From contig NZ_CP114542.1 of NCBI RefSeq assembly GCF_027271155.1, positions 62,001 through 126,000 of the forward strand: a stretch of DNA of 64,000 nucleotides, given 5' to 3'. This document shows, in pieces, positions 24,033 through 32,940 of the stretch. Position 1 is the stretch's first letter; each line of letters begins with the position of its first letter. Source of the stretch: Brevundimonas subvibrioides. GTDB taxonomy: Bacteria > Pseudomonadota > Alphaproteobacteria > Caulobacterales > Caulobacteraceae. Made by a program: the position numbers and the translations under genes. A model generated the notes under the pieces. The model did not search any database, was not told where the DNA came from, and was given only the letters and a program-made list of their open reading frames with translations.

Positions 24033-25187
24033 ATGTCGATTCGCGATCGTCCGGCCCTCGGGGCCTATGAGTTCTTCGCCGGGGGAGGGCTTGCGGGTCT
24101 GGGCCTTCAGGGCTTCCGGACCCTGTTCGCCAATGACATGGATGCCGCCAAGGCAGCCAGCTGGCGGGCCAATCACGAGGCCGCCATCGCGGTCGGCGAC
24201 GTCTGGGACCTGACGGCCGCCGATCTGCCGGGGCAGGCCGATCTGGCCTGGGCTTCGTCCCCCTGCCAGGACGTCAGCCTGGCCGGTGCGCGGGCCGGTC
24301 TGGGCGCGCACCGGTCGGGGGCCTTCTGGGGCTTCTGGCGGCTGATCGAGGCGCTGGAGACCGAGGGCCGCGCGCCGCCCGTCATCGTCATCGAGAACGT
24401 CGTCGGACTTCTGACCTCCGGCGCGGGTCGGGACTTCGGCGCGATCTGCGAGGCTCTGGCCGTGGCGGGCTATCGCGTCGGGGCCCTTGAGATGGACGCG
24501 GCCCACTGGCTGCCGCAGTCACGGCCCCGGCTGTTCTTGGTCGCGATGCGGGGCGTTTCGGGGCCGGTCGCGGCGAGACCCGTCGCGCCTTTCCATTCCG
24601 CGCGGGTCATCGCGGCGCACCAGCGCCTGTCCGGGCGGGCACAGGCCGCGTGGGTCTGGTGGTCCCTGCCCGCGCCGCCACGGCGCAACCTCGATCTGGC
24701 CGCCCTGCTGCAACCGGACGATACGGTGGGATGGCTTGCGGACGCGCAGACCGAAGCCCTGCTGGCCCTGACCGCGCCCTTGCATCGCGACCGGCTGGAG
24801 GCCGCCCGCGCGTCGGGCGAGCGACGCGTCGCGGCCGCTTTTCGGCGGGTCCGGATCGAGGCGGGGCGGAAGGTCCAGCGGCTGGAGCTGCGGTTCGACG
24901 GTCTGGCGGGCTGTCTGCGCACGCCGTCGGGCGGGTCCTCGCGCCAGTATGTGATCGTCTGCGAGGGCAGCAGGGTGCGTGCCCGCCGGTTGACCGGGCG
25001 GGAGGCGGCGCGGCTGATGGGGGTGCCCGACACCTATGTGCTACCGCGCGGCGAGACGGCGGCGCTGAAACTGATGGGCGACGCCGTGGCCGTGCCGGTC
25101 GTGCGGGCGCTGGGCGAGGGCCTGCTGCGCCCGGCGCTGGAGGGCTGCGCCCTCAGTCCAGGGTCGGCTTGCCCCGCCCCGACTTGA
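24033..25187 (+). CDS. DNA (cytosine-5-)-methyltransferase
   Basis: A 384-residue C5-cytosine methyltransferase. Motif I is FAGGGLAGLG, motif IV is SSPCQDVSLAG with the catalytic Cys, motif VI is ENVVG, motif VIII is QSRPR, and motif X is LMGDAVAVPVV. The region between VIII and IX (about 180-290) should be the target-recognition domain. No endonuclease gene is adjacent on either side, so it appears to be a solitary methylase. The 3' end overlaps convergent arfB by 35 bases. Confidence 0.92.
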   Translation: MSIRDRPALGAYEFFAGGGLAGLGLQGFRTLFANDMDAAKAASWRANHEAAIAVGDVWDLTAADLPGQADLAWASSPCQDVSLAGARAGLGAHRSGAFWGFWRLIEALETEGRAPPVIVIENVVGLLTSGAGRDFGAICEALAVAGYRVGALEMDAAHWLPQSRPRLFLVAMRGVSGPVAARPVAPFHSARVIAAHQRLSGRAQAAWVWWSLPAPPRRNLDLAALLQPDDTVGWLADAQTEALLALTAPLHRDRLEAARASGERRVAAAFRRVRIEAGRKVQRLELRFDGLAGCLRTPSGGSSRQYVIVCEGSRVRARRLTGREAARLMGVPDTYVLPRGETAALKLMGDAVAVPVVRALGEGLLRPALEGCALSPGSACPAPT

Positions 25188-25554
25188 TGTCCGAGCGCCG
25201 GGTCTTGCCGTCCAGCCGCCGCTCCTTCGACGCCCGCGTCGGACGGGTCGGGACGCGAAAGGTCGGGGCGATCGAGGCCTGGTCCACCATCTCCTGCAGC
25301 CGGGCGATGGCGTCGGCGCGGTTGCGCTCCTGGGTCCGGTGACGGACGGCGGTGATCAGGATGACCCCGTCCAGCGTCAGCCGGCTGCCCGCCAGCTTCA
25401 TCAGCCGTGCCTTGACCGGATCGCGCAGCGACGGCGAGTTGACCACGTCGAACCGCATCTGCACCGCAGTCGAGACCTTGTTGACGTTCTGCCCGCCCGG
25501 ACCGCCCGCGCGATAGAAGCGGAACTCCAGCTCCTCCTCCGGGATGACGGTCAT
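25153..25554 (-). CDS. arfB: peptidyl-tRNA hydrolase ArfB (ribosome rescue)
   Basis: A 133-residue stop-codon-independent release factor that frees stalled ribosomes. GGPGGQNVNKVSTAV contains the catalytic GGQ. The basic C-terminal tail (KERRLDGKTRRSDIKSGRGK) is the segment that enters the empty mRNA channel. ATG 25554 overlaps the upstream gene's stop in ATGA, so they are coupled. The 3' end overlaps the methyltransferase gene. Confidence 0.95.
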   Translation of the reverse strand: MTVIPEEELEFRFYRAGGPGGQNVNKVSTAVQMRFDVVNSPSLRDPVKARLMKLAGSRLTLDGVILITAVRHRTQERNRADAIARLQEMVDQASIAPTFRVPTRPTRASKERRLDGKTRRSDIKSGRGKPTLD

Positions 25555-26009
25555 GTCGGGATGCGCCTGGCCCTGACCACCGCCTGATCCAGCGCCTGCA
25601 GGAAGGCCGAGCGGTCACGGGGACCAAACGGCGGCGGGCCGGAGGTGGCCACGCCCATCGACCGCAGATGCTCGCCCACCATCCGCCCGGCCAGGGCCGA
25701 GCCGATCGAGTCCGGCGTGAACGGCTGACCGTTGGACTTCAGCGCCTGGGCCCCGGCCTTCAGGCAACGGTCGGCCAGGGGGATGTCGGCGGTCACGACG
25801 ATGTCGCCCGGACCCGCCCGCTCCGCGATCCAGTCGTCGGCGATGTCGGGGCCGGCATCGACCACGATCTGTTCGATCCAGCGGTGGCGCGGGGTGTTGA
25901 TCCAGCTGTTGGACACGACGAAGACATGCAGGCCGTAGCGTTCGGCCACACGATAGACCTCGTCCTTCACCGGACAGGCGTCGGCGTCGATGAAGATGCG
26001 GGGGGCCAT
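25551..26009 (-). CDS. YaiI/YqxD (DUF188) family protein
   Basis: A 152-residue cytoplasmic protein of the DUF188 family. IFIDADACPVKDEVYRVA at the start, SNSWINTP, and the PIN-like TADIPLADRCL are the conserved parts. The PIN-like Asp residues suggest a nuclease fold, but the activity is not established for the family. Start at ATG 26009. Coupled to arfB by a four-base overlap. Confidence 0.9.
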   Translation of the reverse strand: MAPRIFIDADACPVKDEVYRVAERYGLHVFVVSNSWINTPRHRWIEQIVVDAGPDIADDWIAERAGPGDIVVTADIPLADRCLKAGAQALKSNGQPFTPDSIGSALAGRMVGEHLRSMGVATSGPPPFGPRDRSAFLQALDQAVVRARRIPT

Positions 26010-26052
26010 CCGGTCAGGATAGCCCGCCCGCATCGTTCGGTGAAGCTGTGCC

Positions 26053-27171
26053 TCAGCCCTTGGCCCAGACGCCGAAGGGATCGGACCAGGACAGGCCCAT
26101 GGCCTCGGCCACGGCGGGATAGGTGATCTCGCCCTTCAGCACATTCAGGCCGCGTGCCAGATGCGGGTCCTTCTTCAGCGCCTCCAGCCCGTGGTCGGCC
26201 AGGGCCAGGCCGAACGGCAGGGTGGCGTTGTTCAGGGCCTCGGACGAGGTGCGCGGGGCGGCGCCCGGCATGTTGGCGACGCAATAATGGACCACGCCGT
26301 CGACGGTGTAGGTCGGGTCCTCGTGAGTGGTGGCATGGCTGGTCTCGAAACAGCCGCCCTGGTCGATGGCGACGTCGACGAGCACCGAGCCCGGCTTCAT
26401 GCGCTTCAGGTGGTCCTTCTTGATCAGCTTGGGGGCCTCGGCTCCGGGGACCAGGACCGCGCCGATGACCACGTCGGCCTTGACGATCTCCTCCTCGATC
26501 GCGCCGATCGAGGAATAGCGGGTGATGACGCGGCCGTTGGTGACCTCGTCGATATAGGCCATGCGCGGGATCGAGCGTTCCAGAACCACGACCTCGGCCC
26601 CCAGACCCATGGCCATGCGGGCCGCGTTCAGGCCGACGACGCCACCGCCCAGGACCAGCACGCGGGCCGGGGCCACGCCCGGGACGCCGCAGAACAGCAG
26701 GCCCATGCCGCCGTTGTGCTTCAGCAGGGTCTCGGCGGCGGAGAAGACGGCGATCCGTCCGGCGACCTCTGACATTGGGGCCAGCAGCGGCAGGCCGCCC
26801 CGCGCATCGGTGACGGTCTCATAGGCGACGGCGGCGCACCGGGAGGCCAAGAGGCCCCGGGTCTGCTCCGGATCGGGGGCCAGGTGCAGGTAGGTGTAGA
26901 GGATCTGGTCCTCGCGCAGCATCTCCCACTCGACCTTCTGGGGCTCCTTCACCTTCACGATCATGTCGTTGCCGGCAAAGACCGTCGGCGCATCGGCGAC
27001 GATGGCGGCCCCGGCCCGCCGGAAATCCTCGTCGGTGAAGCCCGCGCCCAGGCCGGCTCCGGTCTCGACCGACACGGTGTGACCGTGGGCGACATATTCG
27101 CGGACGGCCGTGGGCGTCAGGCCGACGCGGTGCTCGTTCTTCTTGATTTCCCGGGGGACGCCGACACGCAT
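26053..27171 (-). CDS. ald: alanine dehydrogenase
   Basis: A 372-residue NAD-dependent L-alanine dehydrogenase, interconverting alanine with pyruvate and ammonia. Seen are MRVGVPREIKKNEHRVG, KVKEPQ near residue 72, the Rossmann GGGVVGLNAA at about 175, DVAIDQGGCFETS, and NMPGAAPRTS. ATG 27171 has GAGG upstream. The divergent Lrp-type gene 118 bp away is the likely regulator. Confidence 0.97.
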   Translation of the reverse strand: MRVGVPREIKKNEHRVGLTPTAVREYVAHGHTVSVETGAGLGAGFTDEDFRRAGAAIVADAPTVFAGNDMIVKVKEPQKVEWEMLREDQILYTYLHLAPDPEQTRGLLASRCAAVAYETVTDARGGLPLLAPMSEVAGRIAVFSAAETLLKHNGGMGLLFCGVPGVAPARVLVLGGGVVGLNAARMAMGLGAEVVVLERSIPRMAYIDEVTNGRVITRYSSIGAIEEEIVKADVVIGAVLVPGAEAPKLIKKDHLKRMKPGSVLVDVAIDQGGCFETSHATTHEDPTYTVDGVVHYCVANMPGAAPRTSSEALNNATLPFGLALADHGLEALKKDPHLARGLNVLKGEITYPAVAEAMGLSWSDPFGVWAKG

Positions 27172-27263
27172 GGGATTTCCTCGCCTCTGATGGGGTTGAC
27201 CGGAAAATAGCGCCGGCCCGATCGCAGGTTCCTGTTCATTTCGATGGGTGATCGGCGTAAACT

Positions 27264-27277
27264 CGCAGAATATTGCG
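27264..27277. promoter_or_regulatory. candidate Lrp-type operator in the ald/lrp gap
   Basis: CGCAGAATATTGCG, an imperfect AT-centred dyad 13 bases before the regulator's ATG. Lrp-family proteins bind such AT-rich dyads, and regulators of this kind usually control a divergent ald. Only the position and form support it. Confidence 0.35.
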
Positions 27278-27289
27278 TCTGGAGCCGCC

Positions 27290-27766
27290 ATGAAGACCGT
27301 TTCCGCCGTCACTCTGGACGCGACCGACAGAAAGATGCTTCGCGCCCTGCAGCAGGACGGCCGCATGAGCAATACCGATCTGGCCAAAGCGGTCGCCCTG
27401 TCGGAAAGCGCGTCCCTGCGCCGCCTGCGGGCGCTGGAGACCGCCGGGGTCATCAGCCGCTATGCCGCTATCATCAACGAAAGGGCCGTGGGTCTGCCGA
27501 TCAGCGTGTTCGTGACCGTGACCCTGTCGTCCCAGGCCGAGAGCACCCTGACCGCCTTCGAGACCGCCATCGCCACGGTCCCCGAGGTGGTCGAATGCTA
27601 TCTGATGACGGGGGGATCGGACTATCTGCTGCGGCTGGTGGTGCGCGACGTCGATGATCTGGAACGCGTCCACGCCAGATCGCTGACGACCATCCCCGGC
27701 GTGACGCGGGTGTCGTCCAGCGTGGCGATGCGGACGGTGGTCAAGCGCGGGGCCCTGCCGGTCTGA
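27290..27766 (+). CDS. Lrp/AsnC-family transcriptional regulator
   Basis: A 158-residue regulator. The N-terminal helix-turn-helix (DATDRKMLRALQQDGRMSNTDLAKAVALSESASLRRL) is followed by a RAM ligand-binding domain with the Gly-containing turn TGGSDYLLRLVV. ATG 27290 has GGAG five bases upstream. Divergent from ald, it is most likely the alanine-responsive activator AldR-type regulator, though the ligand is inferred. Confidence 0.93.
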   Translation: MKTVSAVTLDATDRKMLRALQQDGRMSNTDLAKAVALSESASLRRLRALETAGVISRYAAIINERAVGLPISVFVTVTLSSQAESTLTAFETAIATVPEVVECYLMTGGSDYLLRLVVRDVDDLERVHARSLTTIPGVTRVSSSVAMRTVVKRGALPV

Positions 27767-27797
27767 CCCATGCCGATGCGGGCGGGCCCCGCCCTTC

Positions 27798-29018
27798 TCA
27801 CCGGAAAAGGGGTTGCCACCGTCCATAGGTGGCCGAACGCCAGAGCCACTCCGCCGGACCGAAACGGAACAGCGCCAGCCACCAACGACTGATCACGATC
27901 TGGGCGGCGAAGACGACGAGGGCGAGCGCCAGGCAAAAGGTCGGTCCGGCATATTTCAGCCAGCCGAGACCGAGGCCGTAGAGCACAAACACAAAGACCA
28001 GACTCTGGCTCAGATAGTTGGTCAGCGCCATCTGACCGACGGACCCCAGGCCTGACAGCAGCCTGCGCCAGACCGCGGTCTGGCACAGGACGACGATCCC
28101 GGCGGCATACCCCAGCGCCAGGACCAGCTGGCTCGCCTCGTCCACCAGCGTCCGGGGAGTCTGGGCCCAGCGGGGAAGGCGAAGGCCGGCCAGTTCGAGG
28201 CCGGGGGCGACGGCGGCCAGACCCAAACCGATGAGCAGAAGCCACGGTGCGGCACGACGAAAGGCCGGGGCATACCGGGCGGTGTCCTGCATCCAGCCTT
28301 GCCGGAACAGCCAGCTGCCCAGCATGAACCGGCCGAGGACCGTGGCCAGGAAGGCGGGGCCGATGGCGGTCAGGTAGAACTCCCGGCCATTGGCGATCAG
28401 CAGTTCCCGAACCAGGGCACCATAGTCGTGGCCCATGAAGATCGGCCACCGACGGGCGATCCCGGCCGCCTGTTCGGTGATGAAGTCGGGTGGGCTGCCG
28501 CGCGGCGTGACGGCCACATACCAGGCGATGGCGGCCGTCATCGCGCCGAGGGCGAGGATGAGTCCCACGATCAGGAGCAGGGGGGACGGCCAGCGCCGCG
28601 TCAGCATCAGCGCCAGACCCATCAGCGCATAGGCATGCAGGATATCGCCCATCCACAGAAGGAACAGATGGGCCAGTCCGATGACCAGAAGGATCAGGAC
28701 GCGACGCAGATAGAGGGCGCGCGCATCGACGCCCCTGGCCTCGGCCCTGTGGCTCAGTATGGCGAAGCCGAAACCGAACAGGATCGAGAACAGACACTGC
28801 GCCTTGCCCTGGGCCAGCCACTCTCCGACCAGCCCGATCCAGCGATCGACCGCGGCCGTCGGCAAGGCGGCCAGCACCGGTGTGGGGACAGTGAACTCCG
28901 CATTGGCGTTCAGATTCATCCACAGCACGCCGAACAGGGCGAGGCCGCGAATGATGTCGATCTCGCCGATCCGATCCGCCTGACGGGTCGGGATCGCCTT
29001 TATTGTGGCATCGGTCAT
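27798..29018 (-). CDS. DUF418 family membrane protein
   Basis: A 406-residue inner-membrane protein with about nine or ten hydrophobic helices. The family N-terminus RIGEIDIIRGLALFGVLWMN and the C-terminal GQMALTNYLSQS are both present. DUF418 proteins are of unknown function; the fold resembles acyltransferase-3 proteins. It is convergent with the Lrp gene. Confidence 0.88.
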   Translation of the reverse strand: MTDATIKAIPTRQADRIGEIDIIRGLALFGVLWMNLNANAEFTVPTPVLAALPTAAVDRWIGLVGEWLAQGKAQCLFSILFGFGFAILSHRAEARGVDARALYLRRVLILLVIGLAHLFLLWMGDILHAYALMGLALMLTRRWPSPLLLIVGLILALGAMTAAIAWYVAVTPRGSPPDFITEQAAGIARRWPIFMGHDYGALVRELLIANGREFYLTAIGPAFLATVLGRFMLGSWLFRQGWMQDTARYAPAFRRAAPWLLLIGLGLAAVAPGLELAGLRLPRWAQTPRTLVDEASQLVLALGYAAGIVVLCQTAVWRRLLSGLGSVGQMALTNYLSQSLVFVFVLYGLGLGWLKYAGPTFCLALALVVFAAQIVISRWWLALFRFGPAEWLWRSATYGRWQPLFR

Positions 29019-29103
29019 GTCGTGTAGCCCCCTGAATCCAGTCGGCTATCATGCAAATCGGCGTTCGTCGATCAGTGACGGGGCGTTCTTGAGCCCCGGG
29101 CGG

Positions 29104-29319
29104 TCAGCGCCGCATGCGGCTGCGGATGACGGCCACGATCGCCAGGGCCAGCCAGACCGTCGCCATCAGAAACACCAGATCGCTGACCAGCTTCAGCGTC
29201 CCGTAGAGCGTCACCGTCTCGACCGACAGCGTGGTCGCCTCGGCCGCCAGCGCCGTCACTCCGCCCGACATCAGCAGGGCCACCGGCCAGACCAGGGGCT
29301 GGAACCGCCCCTGCCTCAC
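29104..29319 (-). CDS. small two-helix membrane protein coupled to the aldehyde dehydrogenase
   Basis: A 71-residue protein with two hydrophobic segments (about 9-27 and 45-66) and a basic tail (RSRMRR). Its GTG start overlaps the dehydrogenase stop in GTGA, so translation is coupled. There is no recognised family. The hydropathy and coupling support a real gene. It could anchor or regulate the enzyme, but that is a guess. Confidence 0.6.
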   Translation of the reverse strand: MRQGRFQPLVWPVALLMSGGVTALAAEATTLSVETVTLYGTLKLVSDLVFLMATVWLALAIVAVIRSRMRR

Positions 29320-30785
29320 GTCGGCGCGCCCTGCTTCAGCGCCAGGGTGACCTGTTTGATGTCGACGTATTCGTCGAGGCCATGGATCGACCCCTCGCGG
29401 CCATAGCCGGATTGCTTGACCCCGCCGAAGGGGGCGACGGCGGTCGAGAGGATGCCGGTGTTGATGCCGATCATGCCCGCCTCGATACGGCGGCCGATAC
29501 GCATGGCGCGGTCCAGATCGCGGGTGAACAGATAGGAGGCCAGGCCGAACTCCGAATCGTTCGCCTTGCCCAGCGCCTCCGCCTCTGTCTCGAACGGGAA
29601 GACGGGAATCAGGGGACCGAACGTCTCCTCGTGGCGAAACAGTTCGTCGTCGCCGCCGAGGGTCACCGTCGGCTGGAAGAAGCGGCCGCCCAGCGCATGA
29701 CGCGCCCCGCCGGTCAGGACCTGCCCACCCGAGGCCCGGACGCGCTTCAGGTGGTCCTCGACCTTGGCGATGGCCTTGTCCTCGATCAGCGGCCCGACCT
29801 TGACGCCGTCCTCGAAGGCCGGACCGACGGGAATCCTCGACACCGCCTCGGCGAGTTTCGACGCATAGGCCCCGGCGACCGAGGCCTGGACATAGATGCG
29901 GTTGGGACAGACGCAGGTCTGGCCGGCGTTGCGGAACTTGCCCCTGATGGTCTCGGCGACGGCGAGGTCGAGATCGGCGTCCTCGAACACGATCAGCGGC
30001 GCGGCCCCGCCCAGTTCCATCGAAACCCGCTTCAGCGTCGGGGCGCATTGTTCGGCCAGCTTGCGCCCGACCGGGGTCGAACCGGTGAAGGACAGTTTGC
30101 GGATCAGGGGCGAGGCCGTCAGGACGCCGCCGATGGTCGCCGCATCGCCGGTGACGACGCTGAGCGCGCCCCTGGGCAGCCCCGCCCTGTAGGCCAGTTC
30201 GGCCAGGGCAATGGCGGTGAAGGGGGTCTGGCTGGCCGGCTTGACCACGGCGGTGCAGCCCGCGGCGAAGGCGGGGCCGAGCTTGCGCGTCAGCATGGCG
30301 GCCGGGAAGTTCCAGGGCGTGATCAGGGCGCAGGGACCGACGGCCTCCCGGAAGGTCAGGATGACGTGGCCCAGAGGGCTGTCCTGGGTCTCTCCGATGA
30401 TGCGTTCGGCCTCGCCCGCGAACCATGTGATGAAACTGTTGGCATAGGCGACCTCGCCCCTGGCCTCGTCGAGCGGCTTGCCGTTCTCCAGCGCCATCAG
30501 GGCCCCGAGACCCTCGGTGTTCTCGTCGATCAGCCGCGCCCAGTCCCGCAGGAACCGGGCGCGCGCGTGAGGGTCGGAGCGTGACCAGTCGGGGAAGGCA
30601 TCGTGGGCGGCCTGGATCGCGCGCTCGACGTCGGGGACGCCGAGGTTCGGGATGTGGCCGATGATCTCGCCGGTCGCGGGGTCGTCGACGGCGATACCGT
30701 CCGCCCCGGCGGGGATCGCCTCTCCGGCGATGAAGGCGTGCTCGCGAAGGAGCTTCAGTCCGGCGTCACGGGCGGCGGTGTTCAT
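29316..30785 (-). CDS. gabD: NAD(P)-dependent succinate-semialdehyde dehydrogenase
   Basis: A 489-residue aldehyde dehydrogenase. ITPWNFPAAM, SFTGSTPVGR, the general-base Glu in ELGGAAP, and the nucleophile in NAGQTCVCPN are all in place. The overall pattern and the C-terminal FGGVKQSGYGREGS fit the succinate-semialdehyde type. It would oxidise succinate semialdehyde from GABA or related breakdown. No gabT is adjacent. Confidence 0.9.
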   Translation of the reverse strand: MNTAARDAGLKLLREHAFIAGEAIPAGADGIAVDDPATGEIIGHIPNLGVPDVERAIQAAHDAFPDWSRSDPHARARFLRDWARLIDENTEGLGALMALENGKPLDEARGEVAYANSFITWFAGEAERIIGETQDSPLGHVILTFREAVGPCALITPWNFPAAMLTRKLGPAFAAGCTAVVKPASQTPFTAIALAELAYRAGLPRGALSVVTGDAATIGGVLTASPLIRKLSFTGSTPVGRKLAEQCAPTLKRVSMELGGAAPLIVFEDADLDLAVAETIRGKFRNAGQTCVCPNRIYVQASVAGAYASKLAEAVSRIPVGPAFEDGVKVGPLIEDKAIAKVEDHLKRVRASGGQVLTGGARHALGGRFFQPTVTLGGDDELFRHEETFGPLIPVFPFETEAEALGKANDSEFGLASYLFTRDLDRAMRIGRRIEAGMIGINTGILSTAVAPFGGVKQSGYGREGSIHGLDEYVDIKQVTLALKQGAPT

Positions 30786-30800
30786 TGTGTCATCCTGTTC

Positions 30801-30933
30801 TCCCTCCCCCGCAGGGGGAGGGTCGTCGCGAAGCGACGAGGTGGGGCGGGCAAGGCGATACAGACGGGGGCCTGCCTTGCCGCCCCCGCCCGGTCTCCGC
30901 TGCGCGTCGACCCCCCTCCCCCGAGGGGGAGGG
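30801..30933. repeat. pair of GA-rich intergenic palindromes
   Basis: TCCCTCCCCC-GC-A-GGGGGAGGG at 30801-30822 and CCCTCCCCC-GA-GGGGGAGGG at 30914-30933 bracket a GC-rich spacer between gabD and the MHS transporter. The second has the same core as the 28-bp palindromes at 38774-38801 and 51415-51442. Confidence 0.75.
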
Positions 30934-30958
30934 AGAAGCCGTCGCCCGACCTAACGCC

Positions 30959-32620
30959 TCAGTCGCCGATCGTGTTCAGGTCGCGACCCCGGGTTTCGGG
31001 CAGGAAGATCAGGGCCACGACAGAGGCCACCGCCGTGAAGGCGACCGCGTACCACAGTCCGAAATAGATGTTACCTGACCAGGCCACGAGGGCGAAGCTG
31101 GCCGCGGGCAGCAGCCCCCCGACCCAGCCTGTGCCGACGTTGTAGGGCAGGCTCATGGCCGTATAGCGGACCCGCGTGGGGAACAGCTCGACCAGGGCCG
31201 CGGCCTGGGGGCCATAGACGGCGGTGGCCGCGACCATGAAGACCATCAGTATGCCGAAGACGGCCAGCATGTTCACGCCGGCGGCGTCGGCCCTGGCCGG
31301 ATAGCCCGCCCCGGTGAGCGCGGCCTTGATCCGGGTTTCGACGTCGGTGCGGGCGGCCTTGAGGGCGGCGGCGTCCAGACCCGCGCCCTCGACCGAGGCG
31401 ATTTCCACCGTGCCGATACGGACGGCGGCGAGAGATCCGGGGGCGGCCGCCAGGTTGTCATAGCTGACGCCCGCGTTCGACAGCACCGACTTGGCCAGGT
31501 CGCAGGATGAGGCGAAGGCCGTCTTGCCGACCGGATCGAACTGCACCGCGCAGGTGGCCGGGTCGGCGATCACGGTGACGGGCGAGGACGCCTGGGCCCG
31601 GGCCAGGGCCGGATTGGCGGCCTGGGTCAGGGCGTGGAAGCCGGGAAACACCGCCAGCAGGAACAGCGCCATGCCACCGACCATCACGGGCTTTCGCCCC
31701 ACCCGGTCCGACAGCCAGCCGAAGAAGACGTACAGAAAGGCCGAGGCCACGGTTATGGCCAGAATGAGCTGATCGACCGTCGCCACCTCGACCTTCAGCA
31801 CCCGCTCCATGAAGAAGCGGGTGTAGAAATAGCCTGCGTACCAGACGGCCCCTTGCGCGAACATGATGCCGACCAGGGCGATCAGGACGAACTTGCCGAC
31901 CTTCCAGGTGCCGAAGCTCTCGCGGAACGGGGCCTGGCGTTCGGTGCTTTCGGCGACCATGCGCGTGAAGGCGGGGCTCTCGTGCAGCTTCAGCCGGATC
32001 CAGAGGCTGATCGCCAGAAGGAAGGCCGACAGCAGGAAGGGCACGCGCCAGCCCCATTCGTCGAAGGCCTCGGTCCCCAGGATGGCGCGGGTCACGAGGA
32101 TGACGCTGAGCGCCATGATCAGGCCGATCGCGGCTGTGGTCTGGATCCAGCCGGTCAGGAAGCCGCGCTTCTTCGCGGGGGCGTGTTCGGCGACATAGAT
32201 GGCCGCGCCGCCGTATTCGCCGCCCAGGGCGAACCCCTGAAGCACACGCATCAGCAGCAGCAGAATGGGCGCGACGATCCCGATCTGGCCGTAGTCGGGA
32301 AGCAGGCCGATCGCCACGGTCGCCACCCCCATCAGGGTGATGGTGACGAGGAAGGTCGTCTTGCGCCCGGTCCGGTCACCGAACCATCCGAACACCAGGG
32401 CCCCGAGCGGCCGAACGACGAAGCCGACGCCGAAGGTCAGCAGGGCCAGGATGTAGGAGGTCGCCTCGCCGACATCGGCATAGAAATGCCGGGCGATGAT
32501 CGTGGTCAGCGATCCGAAGATGAAGAAGTCATACCATTCGAACGCCGTGCCGGCCGCCGAGGCCCCCACGACCGTCTTCAGGCCGGGCTCGCCCGCATCC
32601 TTCGTGGCCTGTTCGCTCAT
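30959..32620 (-). CDS. MHS-family MFS transporter with a large extracytoplasmic insert
   Basis: A 553-residue metabolite:H+ symporter. AGTAFEWYDFFIFG, FGWFGDRTGRK, GEYGGAAIYVAEHAP and the second-half FFGWLSDRVGRKP place it with ProP/ShiA-type carriers. The family usually has about 430-450 residues. Here about 110 residues, roughly 345-455, are inserted before the penultimate helix group, with two Cys (DPATCA, ASSCDL). ATG 32620 has a GGAAGAG leader; ATG 32662 is an alternative. The substrate cannot be told. Confidence 0.9.
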   Translation of the reverse strand: MSEQATKDAGEPGLKTVVGASAAGTAFEWYDFFIFGSLTTIIARHFYADVGEATSYILALLTFGVGFVVRPLGALVFGWFGDRTGRKTTFLVTITLMGVATVAIGLLPDYGQIGIVAPILLLLMRVLQGFALGGEYGGAAIYVAEHAPAKKRGFLTGWIQTTAAIGLIMALSVILVTRAILGTEAFDEWGWRVPFLLSAFLLAISLWIRLKLHESPAFTRMVAESTERQAPFRESFGTWKVGKFVLIALVGIMFAQGAVWYAGYFYTRFFMERVLKVEVATVDQLILAITVASAFLYVFFGWLSDRVGRKPVMVGGMALFLLAVFPGFHALTQAANPALARAQASSPVTVIADPATCAVQFDPVGKTAFASSCDLAKSVLSNAGVSYDNLAAAPGSLAAVRIGTVEIASVEGAGLDAAALKAARTDVETRIKAALTGAGYPARADAAGVNMLAVFGILMVFMVAATAVYGPQAAALVELFPTRVRYTAMSLPYNVGTGWVGGLLPAASFALVAWSGNIYFGLWYAVAFTAVASVVALIFLPETRGRDLNTIGD

Positions 32621-32689
32621 GTCGTCTCTTCCCGCAGGTGTCGTCTGGTGGACACCCTTCATTCCGATCTAGCGTCACCACCGGCCGCC

Positions 32690-32725
32690 GGACAAGCGAA
32701 AGCCCCGCCGGTAACCGACGGGGCC
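32690..32725 (-). terminator. hairpin terminator of the entericidin-like gene
   Basis: On the minus strand GGCCCCGTCGG-TTA-CCGGCGGGGC is followed by TTTCG. The stem has one mismatch. The T-run is short, so efficiency is uncertain. Confidence 0.6.
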
Positions 32726-32749
32726 TTCGCCTTCGGGGAAGAATGTGGC

Positions 32750-32887
32750 CTAGTTCTTGGCGTCCTCTGCGGCACCCGTGACGGCCGCACCGGCGGCCTG
32801 GGTGTCGCGGCCGGCACCGGCGACGGTGTTGCAGGCGGCTGTGGTCAGTGCGGCGGCGGCAGCGACCAGAACGAAAATCTTGCGCAT
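32750..32887 (-). CDS. entericidin-family small lipoprotein
   Basis: A 45-residue envelope lipoprotein. The signal MRKIFVLVAAAAALTTAAC ends in a lipobox, and the mature part CNTVAGAGRDTQAAGAAV is typical of entericidins. ATG 32887 is preceded by AGGAG. An exact EcfG promoter at 32943-32967 lies in the end of phyK, so this gene is very probably induced in general stress. Entericidin A/B act as a membrane-active toxin and antidote in E. coli, but only one copy is present here and no toxic role is implied. Confidence 0.88.
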   Translation of the reverse strand: MRKIFVLVAAAAALTTAACNTVAGAGRDTQAAGAAVTGAAEDAKN

Positions 32888-32940
32888 CGGAATACTCCTG
32901 AAAATCCGGGTCGGCGGGGACGGATCGCCGGTTCGCCAGA

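Noticed and set aside
24033..25187. Restriction-modification system
   Set aside because: No endonuclease gene lies on either side; neighbours are arfB and a lipoprotein gene.
27771..27797. Intrinsic terminator after the Lrp gene
   Set aside because: The GGGC/GCCC stem is short and the following tract is not T-rich.
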